A stretch of DNA of 64,000 nt from Paguma larvata (GCA_030068075.1 CM057830.1:25328247-25392246); one strand, 5' to 3'. Counted from the first letter of the stretch, positions 1-11,895 are shown. Notes: generated by a model from the letters alone, not told the origin. Translations and numbers: made by a program.

Positions 1-305
1 CAAAGGGCGCACAACTGTAGTAAAAGGGTCAAGCTTTGAAAGCAGACAATCTGACTCCAAGGCCCTTGCTTTAAACGTTATAATACGTCGTCTCCTCTGG
101 TTAGTAATAGTCTTGGAAGTACTGGTGGAACTCAACATGATACTGTGAAAGAACATATTTCTTAGTTCTGTATGCATCAGCACACTGAAATTGGAAATGC
201 TTAGCACTGCGTCTGGCATGGACTGTGGATATAAAAATATATATGCCACTAACTGGTAGCCACACTTACATGAATCCTGGCAAGTAGTACATGTAATAAG
301 TAAGA

Positions 306-440
306 ATGTTTAGGCTTGGGAACCAAACAGGCTTGGATTTGAATTTTTGCTCTGCTCCTTACTAGGAGCATGACGTCTCAGTGGCTTATTGTGAGGAATG
401 TACCTGCTAATACTTGTTATAAAGGAGTAGTAAAACAAAT
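306..440 (+). repeat. MIR SINE fragment
   Basis: Degenerate match to the MIR body: a GGCTTGGATTTGAAT segment, then CTCTGCTCCTTACTAG and a decayed tail. Old mammal-wide SINE; boundaries approximate. Confidence 0.6.
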
Positions 441-1572
441 GATGCATATTCATATACTAGTTACATATCTTTATATACACACATCTCCATCACTATGTGG
501 TGAATACAAATGTGAATCGGTGGGTCCTGTGCCTAGAAAGGGAAACCAAGGCCCAGAGAATGATTTGGCCACTGTCGTGTTATCTGCCAATGACAAAGAA
601 AGAACACTCAATTCAGATGTCCTGAGTCTAAAATCAAGGTACTTCATGTGCCAATTGTTTACGATCCACTTATTTTTATTCCTACTGAATTGTTAACGTT
701 CGCTTTACGAAGAAATCTGTCTGCCTTACTCCTTCTTTTTTCAAAACGTAGCTGTGTACTAACTAAACACCCTCAAAGAAATTTATTACTTCTGTAGAAA
801 AGATTTGAAAATCGCTTACCAGTGAAATAACTACAGCCCATAAACATCTCAAAATGATTTTTCTTCTTCATTCAGAAATATAAAAGATATACAGTGTATT
901 CGCTCTAGCCAAGTCAACCAGATTGATATCAACGGATTCCTATGTTTCTCACTGATGTCATGAGTTTGCAGAATGGATTCCGAGGCTCATAAATGCACAC
1001 TTTGTATTAAAAACATGTTCATCTGACTACGGCATTATATAAATACCAACATTAACATCTAAAGTATTGAAAATTATATTATGTTTGGTACTTTTCTTTA
1101 CTAAAAACACTATAGCTTTTAATGGTATTTATCATGGAAGGAGGAAATTGGCCCAGACAACTCAAAAGAGCGAATAACCAATTCCCAGTTTATTATATTT
1201 GATTCTGTAATATATGATGGCTGAAAGCTTCCAAAAAACAAACAGTTTAAATGTAAAGAGCTCAGTTGAACTACTTATTAAATAGATTTTTAAAATACCA
1301 GTTGTTGAGTGAATTTAATTAAGCCAATTATACTTGTAAAGTTTATGGGTTTTTCCTTGTATCATTCTATTTGAATTTATGGCTGTCTTAGATAATGGCA
1401 TTCGCTTTTTTTCTTGATCATACTCAGGCTGAACATAGTAGAGATGGTGCGTTGCTGACAGAGAAAGGCTGCCTACAACCTGGTGGGAAAAGGGTCTAGG
1501 AGAGTGAACCGTCGGTGGAAAATTTTCACTTGAAATCACAAACGCAGCGGGCTTTTAGTTTTCTCCCCATAC
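441..1572. other. Unassigned intron 51 sequence
   Basis: AT-rich, with no repeat family, exon or regulatory motif that I can support beyond the exon 51 donor at its end. Confidence 0.6.
1567..1572 (-). promoter_or_regulatory. DMD: 5' splice site of exon 51
   Basis: Read on the minus strand, the exon ends CAGAAG and the intron begins GTATGG. AAG|GTATGG is a usable U1 site but weaker than the exon 50 donor because +5 is G and +6 is G instead of T. Confidence 0.93.
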
Positions 1573-1805
1573 CTTCTGCTTGATGACCATCTCGTTCATG
1601 TCTTCAAGGTCACCCACCATCACCCTCTGTGATTTTATAACTCGATCAAGCAGAGACAGCCAGTCGGTAAGCTCTGTCCAAGCTCGGTTGAAATCTGCCA
1701 GAGCAGGTGCCTCCAACAGCAAGGAAGATGGCATTTCTAGTTTGGAGATGGCAGTTTCCTTGGTAACCATGGGTTGTGTCACCAGAGTAACAGTCTGACT
1801 AGGAG
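1573..1805 (-). CDS. DMD: Dystrophin exon 51 (hinge 3 end and start of spectrin-like repeat 20)
   Basis: The minus strand encodes 77 complete codons plus two bases that finish a codon begun in exon 50. Recognisable dystrophin segments are TVTLVTQP, TKETAISKLEMPSS, ALADFNRAWTELTDWLSLLD, VIKSQRVMVGDLED and a final KQK. The length of 233 bp equals the human exon 51 length (coding bases 7310-7542, about residues 2437-2514). Dystrophin links cortical actin to the dystroglycan complex under the muscle membrane; this part closes hinge 3 and opens rod repeat 20, where the helix begins around ADFNRAWTEL. Against the human protein as I remember it, about seven residues differ (for example LLLEA for LMLEV, DR for DQ, MNEMV for INEMI), all conservative and with no stop. 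The open frame extends into both introns by chance, but the exon is bounded by AG (1806-1807) and GT (1571-1572). Identification is near certain. Confidence 0.98.
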
Positions 1806-1853
1806 CTAATTTTTTTTTCAAAAAGAAAAAAGAGAAGAAAAGAAAAATTAGAA
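1806..1853 (-). promoter_or_regulatory. DMD: 3' splice site and polypyrimidine tract of exon 51
   Basis: The minus strand reads a T/C-rich run (complement of about 1820-1852), then TTTTTG, a run of nine A, TTAG and the exon. The pyrimidine tract is strong but is separated from the AG by an A-rich gap of about 14 nt. The exclusion zone upstream has no other AG until the tract itself. The human site has a similar but longer A-rich gap from memory. Confidence 0.88.
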
Positions 1854-2539
1854 GCACAAGCAAAGAAGCTGATGTTGATAACAATAGAACAAGCTTAATT
1901 AAAGGACAACAATTTGAGCCAAAGCATTATTTATGACCTCATATATTTCTTCCTAACAATGTGAATACTTTACACAGTACTACACGATAGGATAATTCAA
2001 AGACTCAAACTTTTCATTAACATACCCTGAACAATCCTTCAAAATGAGTTTGCTTATTCTAATGGCTGTACCGTTAATTTTATTTAAGTAGTCCTCAAAT
2101 AACAATTATAGAGATTGAGGAGTTGGTTAAAAAAAGTATTCACATCGCACCAAGTGAATAACTTTTACTTACTTTTTTTCATTCAAGGAAAAATAAGAGT
2201 GAACGTAAAGTTTGGATAACATCTTATTTCCTTGAACAGAAAGGGAGTCACTTTGGAGGTGGACCTTAGCGAAATCAAAGCCAATGAAATGTTTTTGTGT
2301 TTGCTTTGTATTTTAATTTGGGAACAGTTTATCATACCATTTTTCCTGTTCTTTCAGACTGGTCATAACATGACTGGCAGTGGAGAAAACTCAAGCTACA
2401 TTATTTTTGGAAAATCAGACCTAATAGAGTTTTTCTATTTGGATGTGAAACACTGTTTCAATGTTATTAAGAAATATTAAATAAACATTAATATTAAATA
2501 AATATTAGTAGTATAGAGCACTACTGTATAAGAGGGCAC
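1854..2539. other. Unassigned intron 50 sequence next to exon 51
   Basis: AT-rich sequence upstream of exon 51 with no recognised repeat; short TTAAATAAA-type repeats occur near 2476-2505. Confidence 0.6.
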
Positions 2540-2690
2540 ATGGGGATAGTCGTTAAAATCCAAAGATTTGAGGTAATAAATCCTTCTCTCTGTCGCAGGT
2601 GCTCTGTACCTTGGTTAAACTACTTAACCTCTGTAAGCTTCAGGTTTTCTCCTCAGTAAAGGGATAATAATAGAGTAAATGTTATATGGG
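2540..2690 (+). repeat. MIR SINE fragment
   Basis: The MIR core is visible as AAACTACTTAACCTCTGTAA, followed by a TCCTCAGTAAAGGGATAATA segment. Degenerate and old. Confidence 0.75.
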
Positions 2691-3965
2691 CATTGTGTAT
2701 AGTGAGAAGTTGGAGATAAGGGGTAGAAATATGTGAAATATTTGGGAAAAACCCAAAGGTCTGTGTGTGACTCTGTATTTACTAAAGGAGGCTGACCTTG
2801 CTGGTGTGAAATGATACTAAATACCCACAAACAACCGGGAAATGGAAGCTAAGTGATGAGGGGTACAGAACGCCTCATCTAGTTTAAAGTCCATGGCCTC
2901 TGAAGCCCAATACATTCAGGAGACCAGCAACAAAGAAATAGTGGATGACATAGTTTAAAGGGAAGCTTTGGGAGAAAGCTGCAGATGACAACATCTCAAC
3001 AGGAGGCCTGAGAGTCATGGAGATGGAGGGAAATGTTCTAGGAACATGAGAAAAGTATGCCATGTGGGCATTCCATTCTAAGGTGGCCATAAATCAATTT
3101 TCAAGGCTATATCACTTCCTGTACTTTTAAGGTTGTCTTTTCCTTAGAGAAGATGATGAGACAGATGGAGGGATGTCTCCTGTCTCTCAAGCTTCTCAGG
3201 AACAACAAGAGTTTCCTACAGATGGAAGATATAATTTCGAATGAGGCAGAAAGAAAGAAAAGCAATGTAGGGTGTCAGAATCAAGACTAACGTCGAGACA
3301 TAATGACTGAAAAAACAATGATACTGAGGAGAAAAAGAAATTGTTTCTTGAATCTATCTCACTACTCTCAGGCTCTTTTAGAAAGGACATATAATCTGCA
3401 GCAGAAATAGCATGTTGTGATCTAACACTCTAGTAGGAAGCATGGGGGCCAAGAGGATCCAAAAATCTTAAAAGGGATTCTAAGAGATGAGGTGAATCCC
3501 TGAAGAGGATGCATGGGTGAGGATGAAAAAAAAGCTAAATTAAAACATCATTGTGGGTGCGAACTGCGGAATGCCTAGCTGACTAGAATATGTGGACAAA
3601 TTGTCCTGAAAATAGATACACAACAGACACTGAGATAACATACAGTGCTTTGGGATGGTTTCAAGGTTGTGGGAAGTGTCAGACAATGTTTTTGTTTTTT
3701 TAACTTGACTTATTGAAAATATGACCCTCAAAAGAACAGGAAGGACATTTGTTTTTTTTTCTACATTTACTTTTCACCAACAAAGAAGTGCTGAAGGAAG
3801 TGGAAATGGTCACATCGTCTTAAATCCCCATACAGGGAAAGAGGAGAATACAGAGAATTATCAGATTTTGACTGTTCTGAAGGAAAAAAAAAAAGTCTAC
3901 TGAAAAGAAAGGCTGGGGCCAGAGACTTGAACAACGGAATGATTCAAGATGGTTAAAAAGTACAT
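2691..3965. other. Unassigned purine-rich intron sequence
   Basis: Rich in GGA/GAA words on the plus strand between 3000 and 3550, which may be decayed antisense LINE sequence, but I cannot place it in a family. Confidence 0.45.
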
Positions 3966-4175
3966 GGGGTGCCTGGGTGGCTCAGTCGGTTGAGCGTCTG
4001 ACTTTGGCTCAGGTCATGATTTCACGGTTCGTGGGTTCAAGCCCTGCATCTGTCTCTGCGCTGACAGCTCAGAGCCTGGATCCTACTTCGGATCTGTGTC
4101 TCCCTTTCTCTGCCCCTCCCCTGCTCATGCTTTCTCTGTCTCTTCCTCAAAAATAAATATTAAAAATCTTTTTTT
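3966..4175 (+). repeat. Felid tRNA-Lys SINE
   Basis: The head GGGGTGCCTGGGTGGCTCAG carries the pol III A box; the B-box region is GTGGGTTCAAGCCC. The body has CTGACAGCTCAGAGCCTGGA, a CT-rich stretch and an AAAATAAATATT tail. A 6-bp AAAGTA repeat at 3957-3962 and 4176-4181 is a possible target-site duplication. Confidence 0.95.
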
Positions 4176-4844
4176 AAAGTATGGACAAATGACATTGGGA
4201 TGATAATATCACAAAGTTCTCTAATGAAGGGGGAAAAAGAAGTAAAACCAAGTTCAAAGACAGCTGAAACAGATTCAGAGGAAGGTTGAAAGGTCAGCAA
4301 CGTAGCCATGTGTGTACCAGCCATGGGCAGATGATCTCATTTATGGGCCATCTAGGCCCTTCATTGCTGCTCTGCTCTCCCCCAGCACTCAACATCTGAA
4401 AACACCTCTATCACAGTAGGGAAGGGAGGGGAAATTGGGTCCCCTGTGTTCCCTACTCTAGCCCCTGTATTTTGCATAGGTCCTGGAATACATTAGGTGC
4501 TCAAGTGATGTCCTCTGAACAAATGAATCTCAAAACACAAATCCATGCACATTAAGCTTTTCTGTAAACTTAGGGGTCTTCTACCCATGGGGAGCTCTAA
4601 AAACAACAACCTTGAAGGATGGTTTCTCGAAGACTAGAATGCAGAATATTCCTAGGCTCTCACTGTTTAGGTCATTTTAACTATTCCCAGAACAAGAAAA
4701 TAAGAGCCACTGCTTGGGGAAGACAATGGGAGGTCAAATATTAAAGAGAGAAAATAGAACCAATCAACGTTTTTGTTCCCCACATTTCTGTCAAGGTGGG
4801 GGTGGATAAAAAGCAGGAAAGAACACTGGATCAAGAAGCAAAGT

Positions 4845-5000
4845 GTAAAACAGACTATCTAGGGCCAGACTGTTGGATTTAAATCCTCACCCTGCCATTT
4901 CTTAGCTGCTAACCCTAGGCAGGTTACTTAAGCTCTCTGAATGTCAACTTACTGCTCTGTAAAATGGCAATTATAATAGTACTTCTCTCACAGACAGCTG
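4845..5000 (+). repeat. MIR SINE
   Basis: A clear MIR: ATTTAAATCCTCACCCTGCC, then GGCAGGTTACTTAAGCTCTC and TGTAAAATGGCAATTATAAT. Confidence 0.85.
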
Positions 5001-7810
5001 GCATTAACATCTCCTAGATAAACAAACTCGGATGTGATTACAGGCATTGTGAGGTAAGGGATTATATCATGCTTGATACATTGAACTTTTGTGAGCTTCA
5101 GACAGAGTATTCACCTGCATAATGCTAAAGGTAGTACCAGTCTCGTGAGATTGTTCTCAGTATTTTATGAATTGATGCATGTAAGTCATCTCCTAGCATT
5201 CTTCGGACAGTAGGTGCACTATGTGTATGTGTTTTCTTCTCCTTTTCATTTTGCTGCTCAAACAATGTTTACTGGCTACTGGCTTTCTAAATTGGCAGGC
5301 CATTCTGGATTCTGGGATCTTTGAACTAGAATTCACAGACCAGCCTCCTCTCCCTCCATTCTTCCCAGGCACCCCCTCCACCTCAGTCTCTATTCAGTAT
5401 TCTCCAATTAGCACTGGCCATTTCACACTTTTATGTCCTTCTCTGAAAACTCTCCTCTCCCTTCCTCCGATGAATATTCCATTTCCTTTTCAAATCACAA
5501 CTCTAGATTTCTGTGATTTATGGAGAACCGGGAGAAGTCTATAGCCAAAAAGTCTCCATGAGGCATAGAATTACACTATTCTTTGGGGTCTTAAACATTA
5601 TCCAGTCTTTAACATTTTACTACTTAAATCTAATGATCACTAAGAAGAACAAAATCTTATGCCTTTATTAGGTTTTTGTTTGTTTGCTTAGTGGATAGAG
5701 GGTAGTGCTTGATAGTAACTCAGAGCTGGATTAAACTCAGATACTTTGGGTCTCTGAGAGTAGAGAAATAAGAGCTATAATATAAAGTAGAAAGAGGCTA
5801 ATTTCCATCTAGTTTACATCTTATTAGGGTCAATTCTATCTAGAATGTTATTAAAATATTTCATTTTTTCCTAAAAAAAGACTTGCCTCTAGATTCATGC
5901 ACATAACTATTTTTTCTTATTTTTTTCTTTTATTAAGCAAGATGTTTCAAAGGAGAAATTTTGAGGTCCTGAGAACATCTTATTTTATTATGTACATCAC
6001 ATTGACTCCTACTACATTTTTAGGTGCCGTTACTTTAATCTAAAAAGAAAAAAAATGAGGTTCCTTCTTTACCACTGTCATGCTACATGAAACATAAGCA
6101 AATCACTTCATTAGGTAAAGTGTGGCCTGGTCAGATGTGCAAGGGGGAAGTTCCAGTGGTTTTTCCCAGACTGAGCAACAGAATCTTGACTCTAAGGGTC
6201 AGGCAGAGATATTTAGTCTTCTCAGAGTTTTCCAAAAACTCCATAATTTAAAAGGTGGAAAGAGAATTTGTTGAGAGTTCTCTCAACTCATAATCCCGAT
6301 CAGGTAAGGAGTTAGGGTACATAAATGACTATACGGAATCTTAGACCTAAACTTGTGGGATGAGTTTCCAGGTTCTCCCTAAGAAGAATGGGAAATGGTT
6401 TCCCTTCTAGCCAGCACGTACCCCATTTAATGCCCCACAGTCTTATATGCTTGCCTGGATGTCCACCCCTTGGCTTGAGTCACTGTCTAGGCTCACAAGG
6501 AGTTGGCCCTGGGAATGGCTGCTTCAGAACCCAGCCTCCTGAACCACGGTGGAGACCAAGGTTATTCTTCTCAAGTACATTGGGGGAAGTATCTTTTCCA
6601 GGATGGGGTCACAACAGAAAAACAGTTCTTATGATGTCACACTATTAACTGTCTTTCCGGCAACAAATTCTGTTGTCATTCCCACTTTACCAGTTCATGC
6701 TAGAACCACATGTATTACAATGTGTATAATTAAGCCGAATAGATATACACACCATATACATGTGTATATATATCTGTATAGATAGATGTACACACAACAC
6801 ACAGAGCTTGTACATTCTGACTATTGATGACTGTAACATAATGTTTTTCTCATTTGCTTATTAGAAAATTAAAAGTCTCTACTAAAATTGCATTCTTTCC
6901 ATAGCAAAGCAGACAGACAGTCAAGCTCAAAAGAACGGAAAGGAAGGGAGTTTGGCACACCGGTATAGTAGCATGAATAACAGTAGGTGTAATATACTAT
7001 TGCAAACCACAGCTTTTCTCTGAGTATTTTGTTAATTAAAAGGTGTTGGCTTTAGGAGGGAACGCTCATTTTTTTTTAGAAGTGTTTGAAGAACATTTCT
7101 CTAGTCTAAAAATTTAATTGGTTTCAAGGGTACATGATTAGTCAGACTAACAGCTTTACTTAGAGCTTTAAAGGAGCTACTAAATCTTTTAAAAAACACA
7201 TACACAATGTGTTTGGCATACTTCCTTTGAAGTATTCACACGTGGTTTTTCTGTAATTCACAGGTCTCTCTTTGGTTGATAAGAAAACAAGAAGTATATA
7301 TTCTCTTCCTTGCTTTGTTGTATGAATGTGGGTAATGTGTTTGTTTTCTTTACTTTCATATGTGGAAAGTCAATCAACCGACTAAATGATAAATTTTGGG
7401 GCTCACACTAGCAAAAAATATCTAAAAATATCATTTTGTACATGTGGTCAAACTGCATTACTGTTTAATACTGTCAGTCATAGGAAAAATTGGTTAGCCA
7501 CGTCCATAGGACCAAGAGATAAAGTAACTGTCCTCCATGCAAACAACACTGGAGGATACTTTTCTTTTTGGATATTTGAAAGTCTGGCAGGTAGCTTAAA
7601 GAAATATGCAAGACTTAGAGAGTACACGTTAACAAAGTTAGAAACCATGTATGGACTCAAAAAGAATATCTATTATGCGTGGGTGAGAAAAAAAACCTTA
7701 CTTCTCTTCCTTTTAAATATTTGTTATCTGTAGGTACAGGTGGAAAATTAGAAACAAATGTCATGAATCCATAAACATTTACTGTTGTCTACATTCTCTC
7801 TTATTATTCT
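5001..7810. other. Unassigned intron 50 sequence (2.8 kb)
   Basis: No repeat family is supported with confidence. A CT-rich block at 5340-5480 could be decayed LINE sequence, and a TA/CA-rich patch lies at 6740-6800. Open frames here (for example 5221-5544 and 7386-7733) have no recognisable domains or splice context. Confidence 0.5.
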
Positions 7811-7823
7811 AAAGAGGAAATTA

Positions 7824-7993
7824 GGGGCGCCTGGGTGTCTCAGTCGCTGAAATGTCTGACTCTTGATCCTGGCTCAGGTCATGATCTCACAGTTCATGAG
7901 TTTGAGCCCCGCATCAGGTTCTGTGTTGACAGCACGAAGCCTGCTTCGGATTCTCTGTCTCTACTTCTCTCTCTGCCCCTCGCTGCACATGCA

Positions 7994-8031
<38 letters not shown>

Positions 8032-8095
8032 AATAAATAAATAAATAAATAAATACATAAATAAATAAATAAATAAATATTAAAAAATAAAAAAT
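7824..8095 (+). repeat. Felid tRNA-Lys SINE with long CT and AAAT runs
   Basis: Head GGGGCGCCTGGGTGTCTCAG, a (CT)n run at about 7996-8028 and a long (AAAT)n tail. Flanking AAAGAGGAA (7811-7819) and AAAGAGGGAA (8096-8105) are the target-site duplication. The two microsatellites grew from the element's own CT stretch and tail. Confidence 0.95.
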
Positions 8096-8379
8096 AAAGA
8101 GGGAATCAAATATGTGACTCAACTATCATTAACTATTTACATTTTAACACACTAAGGGTTTGTGCCGGAGAATCAGAACTCAAGGATTCATGTTACCTGC
8201 CTGTATTTCTGAATTTAAGGGAAAAAATGTTAGATGTGGGAGTCAAAGACGTTTAAAGCTTAGTGATGGTACTTTATCATGTTTTGGCTGATTCTTTCCT
8301 GCTCCAAAGAATATAGTTCAAATAAGAAACATTTGCTGCTACTTCAAGGAAGGGAGATTACCAACACTTTGACCACTAC

Positions 8380-8520
8380 CATTTACCCAGGGGTTCTTAC
8401 GTGCCAGGCACGGTTATTTATAAGCCCTGTTTTATTTAATTTTTGCCACACAATATTCAGGATAGGTTTTACAGAAAGGTAATACTTGCTCAAGATCTCA
8501 CATTAACAAGTGACAATGCC
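8380..8520 (-). repeat. MIR SINE fragment
   Basis: Antisense MIR signature ACGTGCCAGGCACGGTTATT, followed by TTTACAGAAAGGTAATACTT and GCTCAAGATCTCACA. Confidence 0.7.
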
Positions 8521-8952
8521 AAGACAAATGATACAAATATGTGTATATTTCTAAAAATGATCTTATCATCAAATACTTTTTCTACGTGTTCCATCCAATA
8601 TGCAAAAAATGATTAATTACTCAAACACTTGTGACTCCAAGAGCTATAGTTTACGGCATATAGTACCCATAAAACACATCGAATATCCATTCTAGCCAGA
8701 GAGAAATCACCTTGCACTAGCCATAAAAACATGGATTATAGCAACGAGGTGCATCTGGCTGCCTCCCACGAGTTACATATTACTCTTGAGGAATAACTCC
8801 AATCTGACTTCACCCAAACATGCATTCTTCTTTCACTAATTTGAAGACAGAAATAACCTTGCCTTTTCTTTTTTTGAGCTTGCATCTTCTAAGTCACGTT
8901 ATATGAATTCTTCCTGTATGTGTGCAGTAAAAAGCCAGCTTTCACAACTTCA

Positions 8953-9131
8953 GTGCTAACGACGTTTTGGTGTGGATAATTCTTTGGTGTGTGCTGTTGT
9001 CCCATGCACTGTAGGCTGTTTGTCAATATCCTGGGCCAGAGAACCTCCCCAGTTGTGATAATCAATCATGTTTCCAGACATTATTGAATGTCCCCTGAGG
9101 GGAGGAATTTGCCTCTGTTTGAAAATACTGA
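8953..9131 (-). repeat. hAT-Charlie MITE, MER20-like
   Basis: Words typical of this MITE in reverse are visible: GCACTGTAGGCTGTTT, CCCCAGTTGTGATAATCAA, TTTCCAGACATTATTGAATG and TCCCCTGAGGGGAGGAATTT. Family name is from memory. Confidence 0.7.
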
Positions 9132-9439
9132 TAGAAAGCTTTTAAAATTTCTCTCGCGGTCTCTATTTTCCCTCCCTACTGGGTGTGTGTTTGTGTGGTT
9201 CATATACTTGTTTAGCATTTGTACTGGACATCCTTTATGCCTATACGAGTTTGAGCTCTCTTATACCTCAGAAGTATAGGTTGCGTGCAATTGTTAAGTG
9301 CTTCTTTCATCCACAGGACCTAGGGCAGGCACTGAAGAAATGGTTAATATCTGAAGCTACACACAGGAAAGGTTTTGATGATAAAAATAAGAGTCTCTCT
9401 GATAGAGAATAAATGTCCACAAATTATTTTCTTTCTTGT

Positions 9440-10115
9440 ATTTAGTGCCTTGTAATGAGATCTTCCAGATCCTCACAACAGGAGCTATAGTATATTTCTT
9501 CATTACCTGAATGTCGATTGGCCAATTGACTTTTCTGGGCCAACAGAATATTCATTTTTTATAAGTTTATTTCTTTATTTTGAGAGAGAGAAGAGAGAGC
9601 ACGAGCTGGGGAGGGCCAGAGAGGGAGAATCCTAAGCAGGCTCTGTAGTGCCAGCGCAGAGCCCGACATGGGGCTCAAAGTCACTAACTGCGAGATCATG
9701 ACCTAAGCTGAAACCAGGAGTTAGATGCTTAACTGACTGAGCCACCCAGGCGCCCCTGGCCAACAAAATATTCCTCAACATGATATAAACAAATGCTTGA
9801 GAAATGCTTACACATTAGGAAATGCTTGGCTATCCTTTCACCACTGTGTGAAGTATGCTAGCCCACTGAATAATGAAAGGCAAGCAACCCTGTCATGCCT
9901 GTTGCTTCATCCAGTAACCAACAGGTGCCAGGAACATGAGTGAGGCCATCAACTACCAGCTGAGCATGAACACATAAATGAGCCCAGTGAAAGAAACATC
10001 TAGATAAGCCAGGCCCAAACAAGGCCCCAAGATTCCTGAGTGAGAGATAGGATTCCTGCTTTAAGCCACTAACTTTGGGGGTAGCTTGTTACACGGCAGG
10101 AGATAACTGATACAC
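9440..10115 (+). repeat. MLT1-type MaLR LTR, split by a SINE
   Basis: The 5' part has GACTTTTCTGGGCCAACAGA and the 3' part TTTAAGCCACTAACTTTGGG with a final GGAGATAACTGATAC, a hallmark of solitary MLT1 LTRs. The felid SINE at 9555-9757 sits inside it. The LTR is an ancient non-coding retrotransposon remnant. Confidence 0.75.
9555..9757 (-). repeat. Felid tRNA-Lys SINE inside an MLT1 LTR
   Basis: Reversed element ending GAGCCACCCAGGCGCCCC. The target-site duplication GGCCAACAGAATATTC (9538-9553) and GGCCAACAAAATATTC (9758-9773) differs at one base. It splits the older LTR. Confidence 0.95.
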
Positions 10116-11095
10116 AGCATCCACTTCTGCCTATTAAAGATCTGTATCCAAAATAGGATTTAAAATGCTCTGCCCATTGATACAAAAATCAAACAAGTAC
10201 TGATGCAGCAAAGAGAACACAGCTAAGAAATAATCTTCAAGTTAAAGTGTGAAAGACAGAGAACTGAAGGCACACACAGTAATTCTATGATTCCTGTAAA
10301 TGAGGCAGCCAGCATCTTGTAAGATATTTGAAAGGCAAAACCTTCAGTAAAAATTCACTGTCAGTGCACGTTTACCTCTGCAAATGAACAAAGTAGAGGA
10401 TGTAACAAGGACAGTCGTGAAACAGGTAGCACAGTGCAGAAGACAAGGGAAGAAAAGCCAGGTCAGGTCACAATGAAGAGCGTGCTATTCACAAGGGATG
10501 ATCCTCAATTCCAAAACCGGTATCCGCACGAAATCCATTTCTCCATTTGGGTATCACCAGCTAAGGAACATTGTAGAGGGAATGCTGTACAGTTCTCGTT
10601 ACAGGAAACATACTGCTTTTCTGCCCCCGAATTTTAGCACTTTAAAAAATTCCTGAACTAAAGAATCCAATCTGTTGTTTATTTGCTTTTAATAGAATTG
10701 CTCCTACCTGAATATTAGAGATACAATTTTATAGTCAAGTATGAGCAAAACCAGATCAATGGTACTCTACATGATTCAATCTAAAGGGGTCTCTTATTTT
10801 GGGGGGTAAGTCACATTTTTGCTCTAAGTAGCACAATAACTAGCAATGCATTTTTAAAGTTGTTATACATGTGCCAGACCTTCATAAGCCTCGCTCATAA
10901 GATGAGGTGAGTTTGTAGGTAAGGTAAGTATCAGATTCAATTTTTTTCTTCCTCACCAAAACCAGTGCCATGTGTGACACAGAGTAGAGTCCCCACCAAC
11001 ATTTGCTGCTGTTGTTATCAAGATTAGAAAGAGGGTACAATGTACTAAGCAGTACATCATGGAGAACATTAAGGGTGGATGTTCCCTTATTATAT
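10116..11095. other. Unassigned intron 50 sequence
   Basis: No repeat family or functional element recognised. Confidence 0.55.
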
Positions 11096-11160
11096 ATATT
11101 AGAGAGGAAGAGGGGGGGAGAGAGACAAAGAGACAGAAAGATGGAGGGAGGTGGACAGAG
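11096..11160. repeat. Purine-rich low-complexity tract
   Basis: A GA-rich run (GAGGAAGAGGGGGGGAGAGA and similar) lies directly before the SINE pair. Confidence 0.8.
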
Positions 11161-11177
11161 GCAGATTAATTCATCAG

Positions 11178-11389
11178 AGTTATTTATTTATTAATGTTTA
11201 TTTACTTTTGAGACAGAGAGGGAGCACAAGCTGGGGAGAAGCAGAGAGAGAGACGGGGGTGGAAGATCCAAAGCGGGCTCCGTGCTGACAGCAGCAAGCC
11301 CAATGTTGGGCTTGAACTCATGAGCCGTGAGATGATGACCTAAGCCAAAGGTGAATGCTTAAATGACTGAACCATCCAGGCATCTCACG
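11178..11389 (-). repeat. Felid SINE, first of a tandem pair
   Basis: Reversed SINE with a diverged head (ACTGAACCATCCAGGCATCT). It shares one outer AATTCATCAG duplication (11168-11177) with the next element. Confidence 0.9.
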
Positions 11390-11631
11390 GTTTGTTTTTT
11401 TTTAATGTGTTATTCATATTTTTATTTAATGTGAGGCGGCGGGGAGACAGCAAGTGGGAGAAAGGCAGAAAGAGACAGAGAGTGAAGAGAGAGAGAATCT
11501 CAAGCAGGCTCCACTCTAGGGAGCCCTACAGTGCAGAGCCCAATGCAGGGCTTGATCTCATGACTATGAGATCAAAACCAAGCTAATATCAAGAGTCAGA
11601 TGCTTAACTATCTGAGCCACCCAGGTGCCCC
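11390..11631 (-). repeat. Felid SINE, second of a tandem pair
   Basis: Reversed SINE ending CTGAGCCACCCAGGTGCCCC. The second copy of AATTCATCAG follows at 11632-11641, so one 10-bp duplication encloses both SINEs. Confidence 0.92.
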
Positions 11632-11814
11632 AATTCATCAGTTTTAATCTAGAGTTTCACCAAGCAGAACAAAAACAGAAACCATTAGCTCCAAAGTAAA
11701 TGAAGCAGTATTAAGTAGTCATAAAATGTAGATTCTTCTGTACTGAATTCATAATACCTTATGTTTGTATAGAACATTGAACAGTGTAAAAGTGTCTTTT
11801 TAGTAATTTTCTCT

Positions 11815-11895
11815 GTTGATTCTTTACCACAGCACCGTGGTCTGGGCAGGCAGATCACCAATACTACCAATTTACACAAGAGGAAACTGAAATTT
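11815..11895 (-). repeat. MIR-like fragment
   Basis: Short antisense match: CCAATTTACACAAGAGGAAA then CTGAAATTTGGATAA. Weak. Confidence 0.4.

Larger units (their letters stand above)
1..1572 (-). other. DMD: DMD intron 51, 5' part
   Basis: This follows the exon 51 donor on the minus strand and runs off the window. Apart from a MIR-like piece near 306-440, I see only AT-rich single-copy-looking sequence. The open frame at 370-696 has no recognisable product. Confidence 0.95.

Noticed and set aside
370..696. 108-codon open frame in intron 51
   Set aside because: No domain or homology recognised, no splice context, and part of it lies in a MIR. Chance frame.
1580..1798. Plus-strand open frame across exon 51
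   Set aside because: It is the antisense shadow of dystrophin exon 51.
3966..4040. tRNA-Lys-like sequence with A and B boxes
   Set aside because: It is the head of a felid SINE, as at about 20 other sites. The cloverleaf is not preserved and the SINE body follows.
8953..9131. Candidate conserved regulatory element
   Set aside because: It matches a hAT MITE family, so any apparent conservation is repeat identity.
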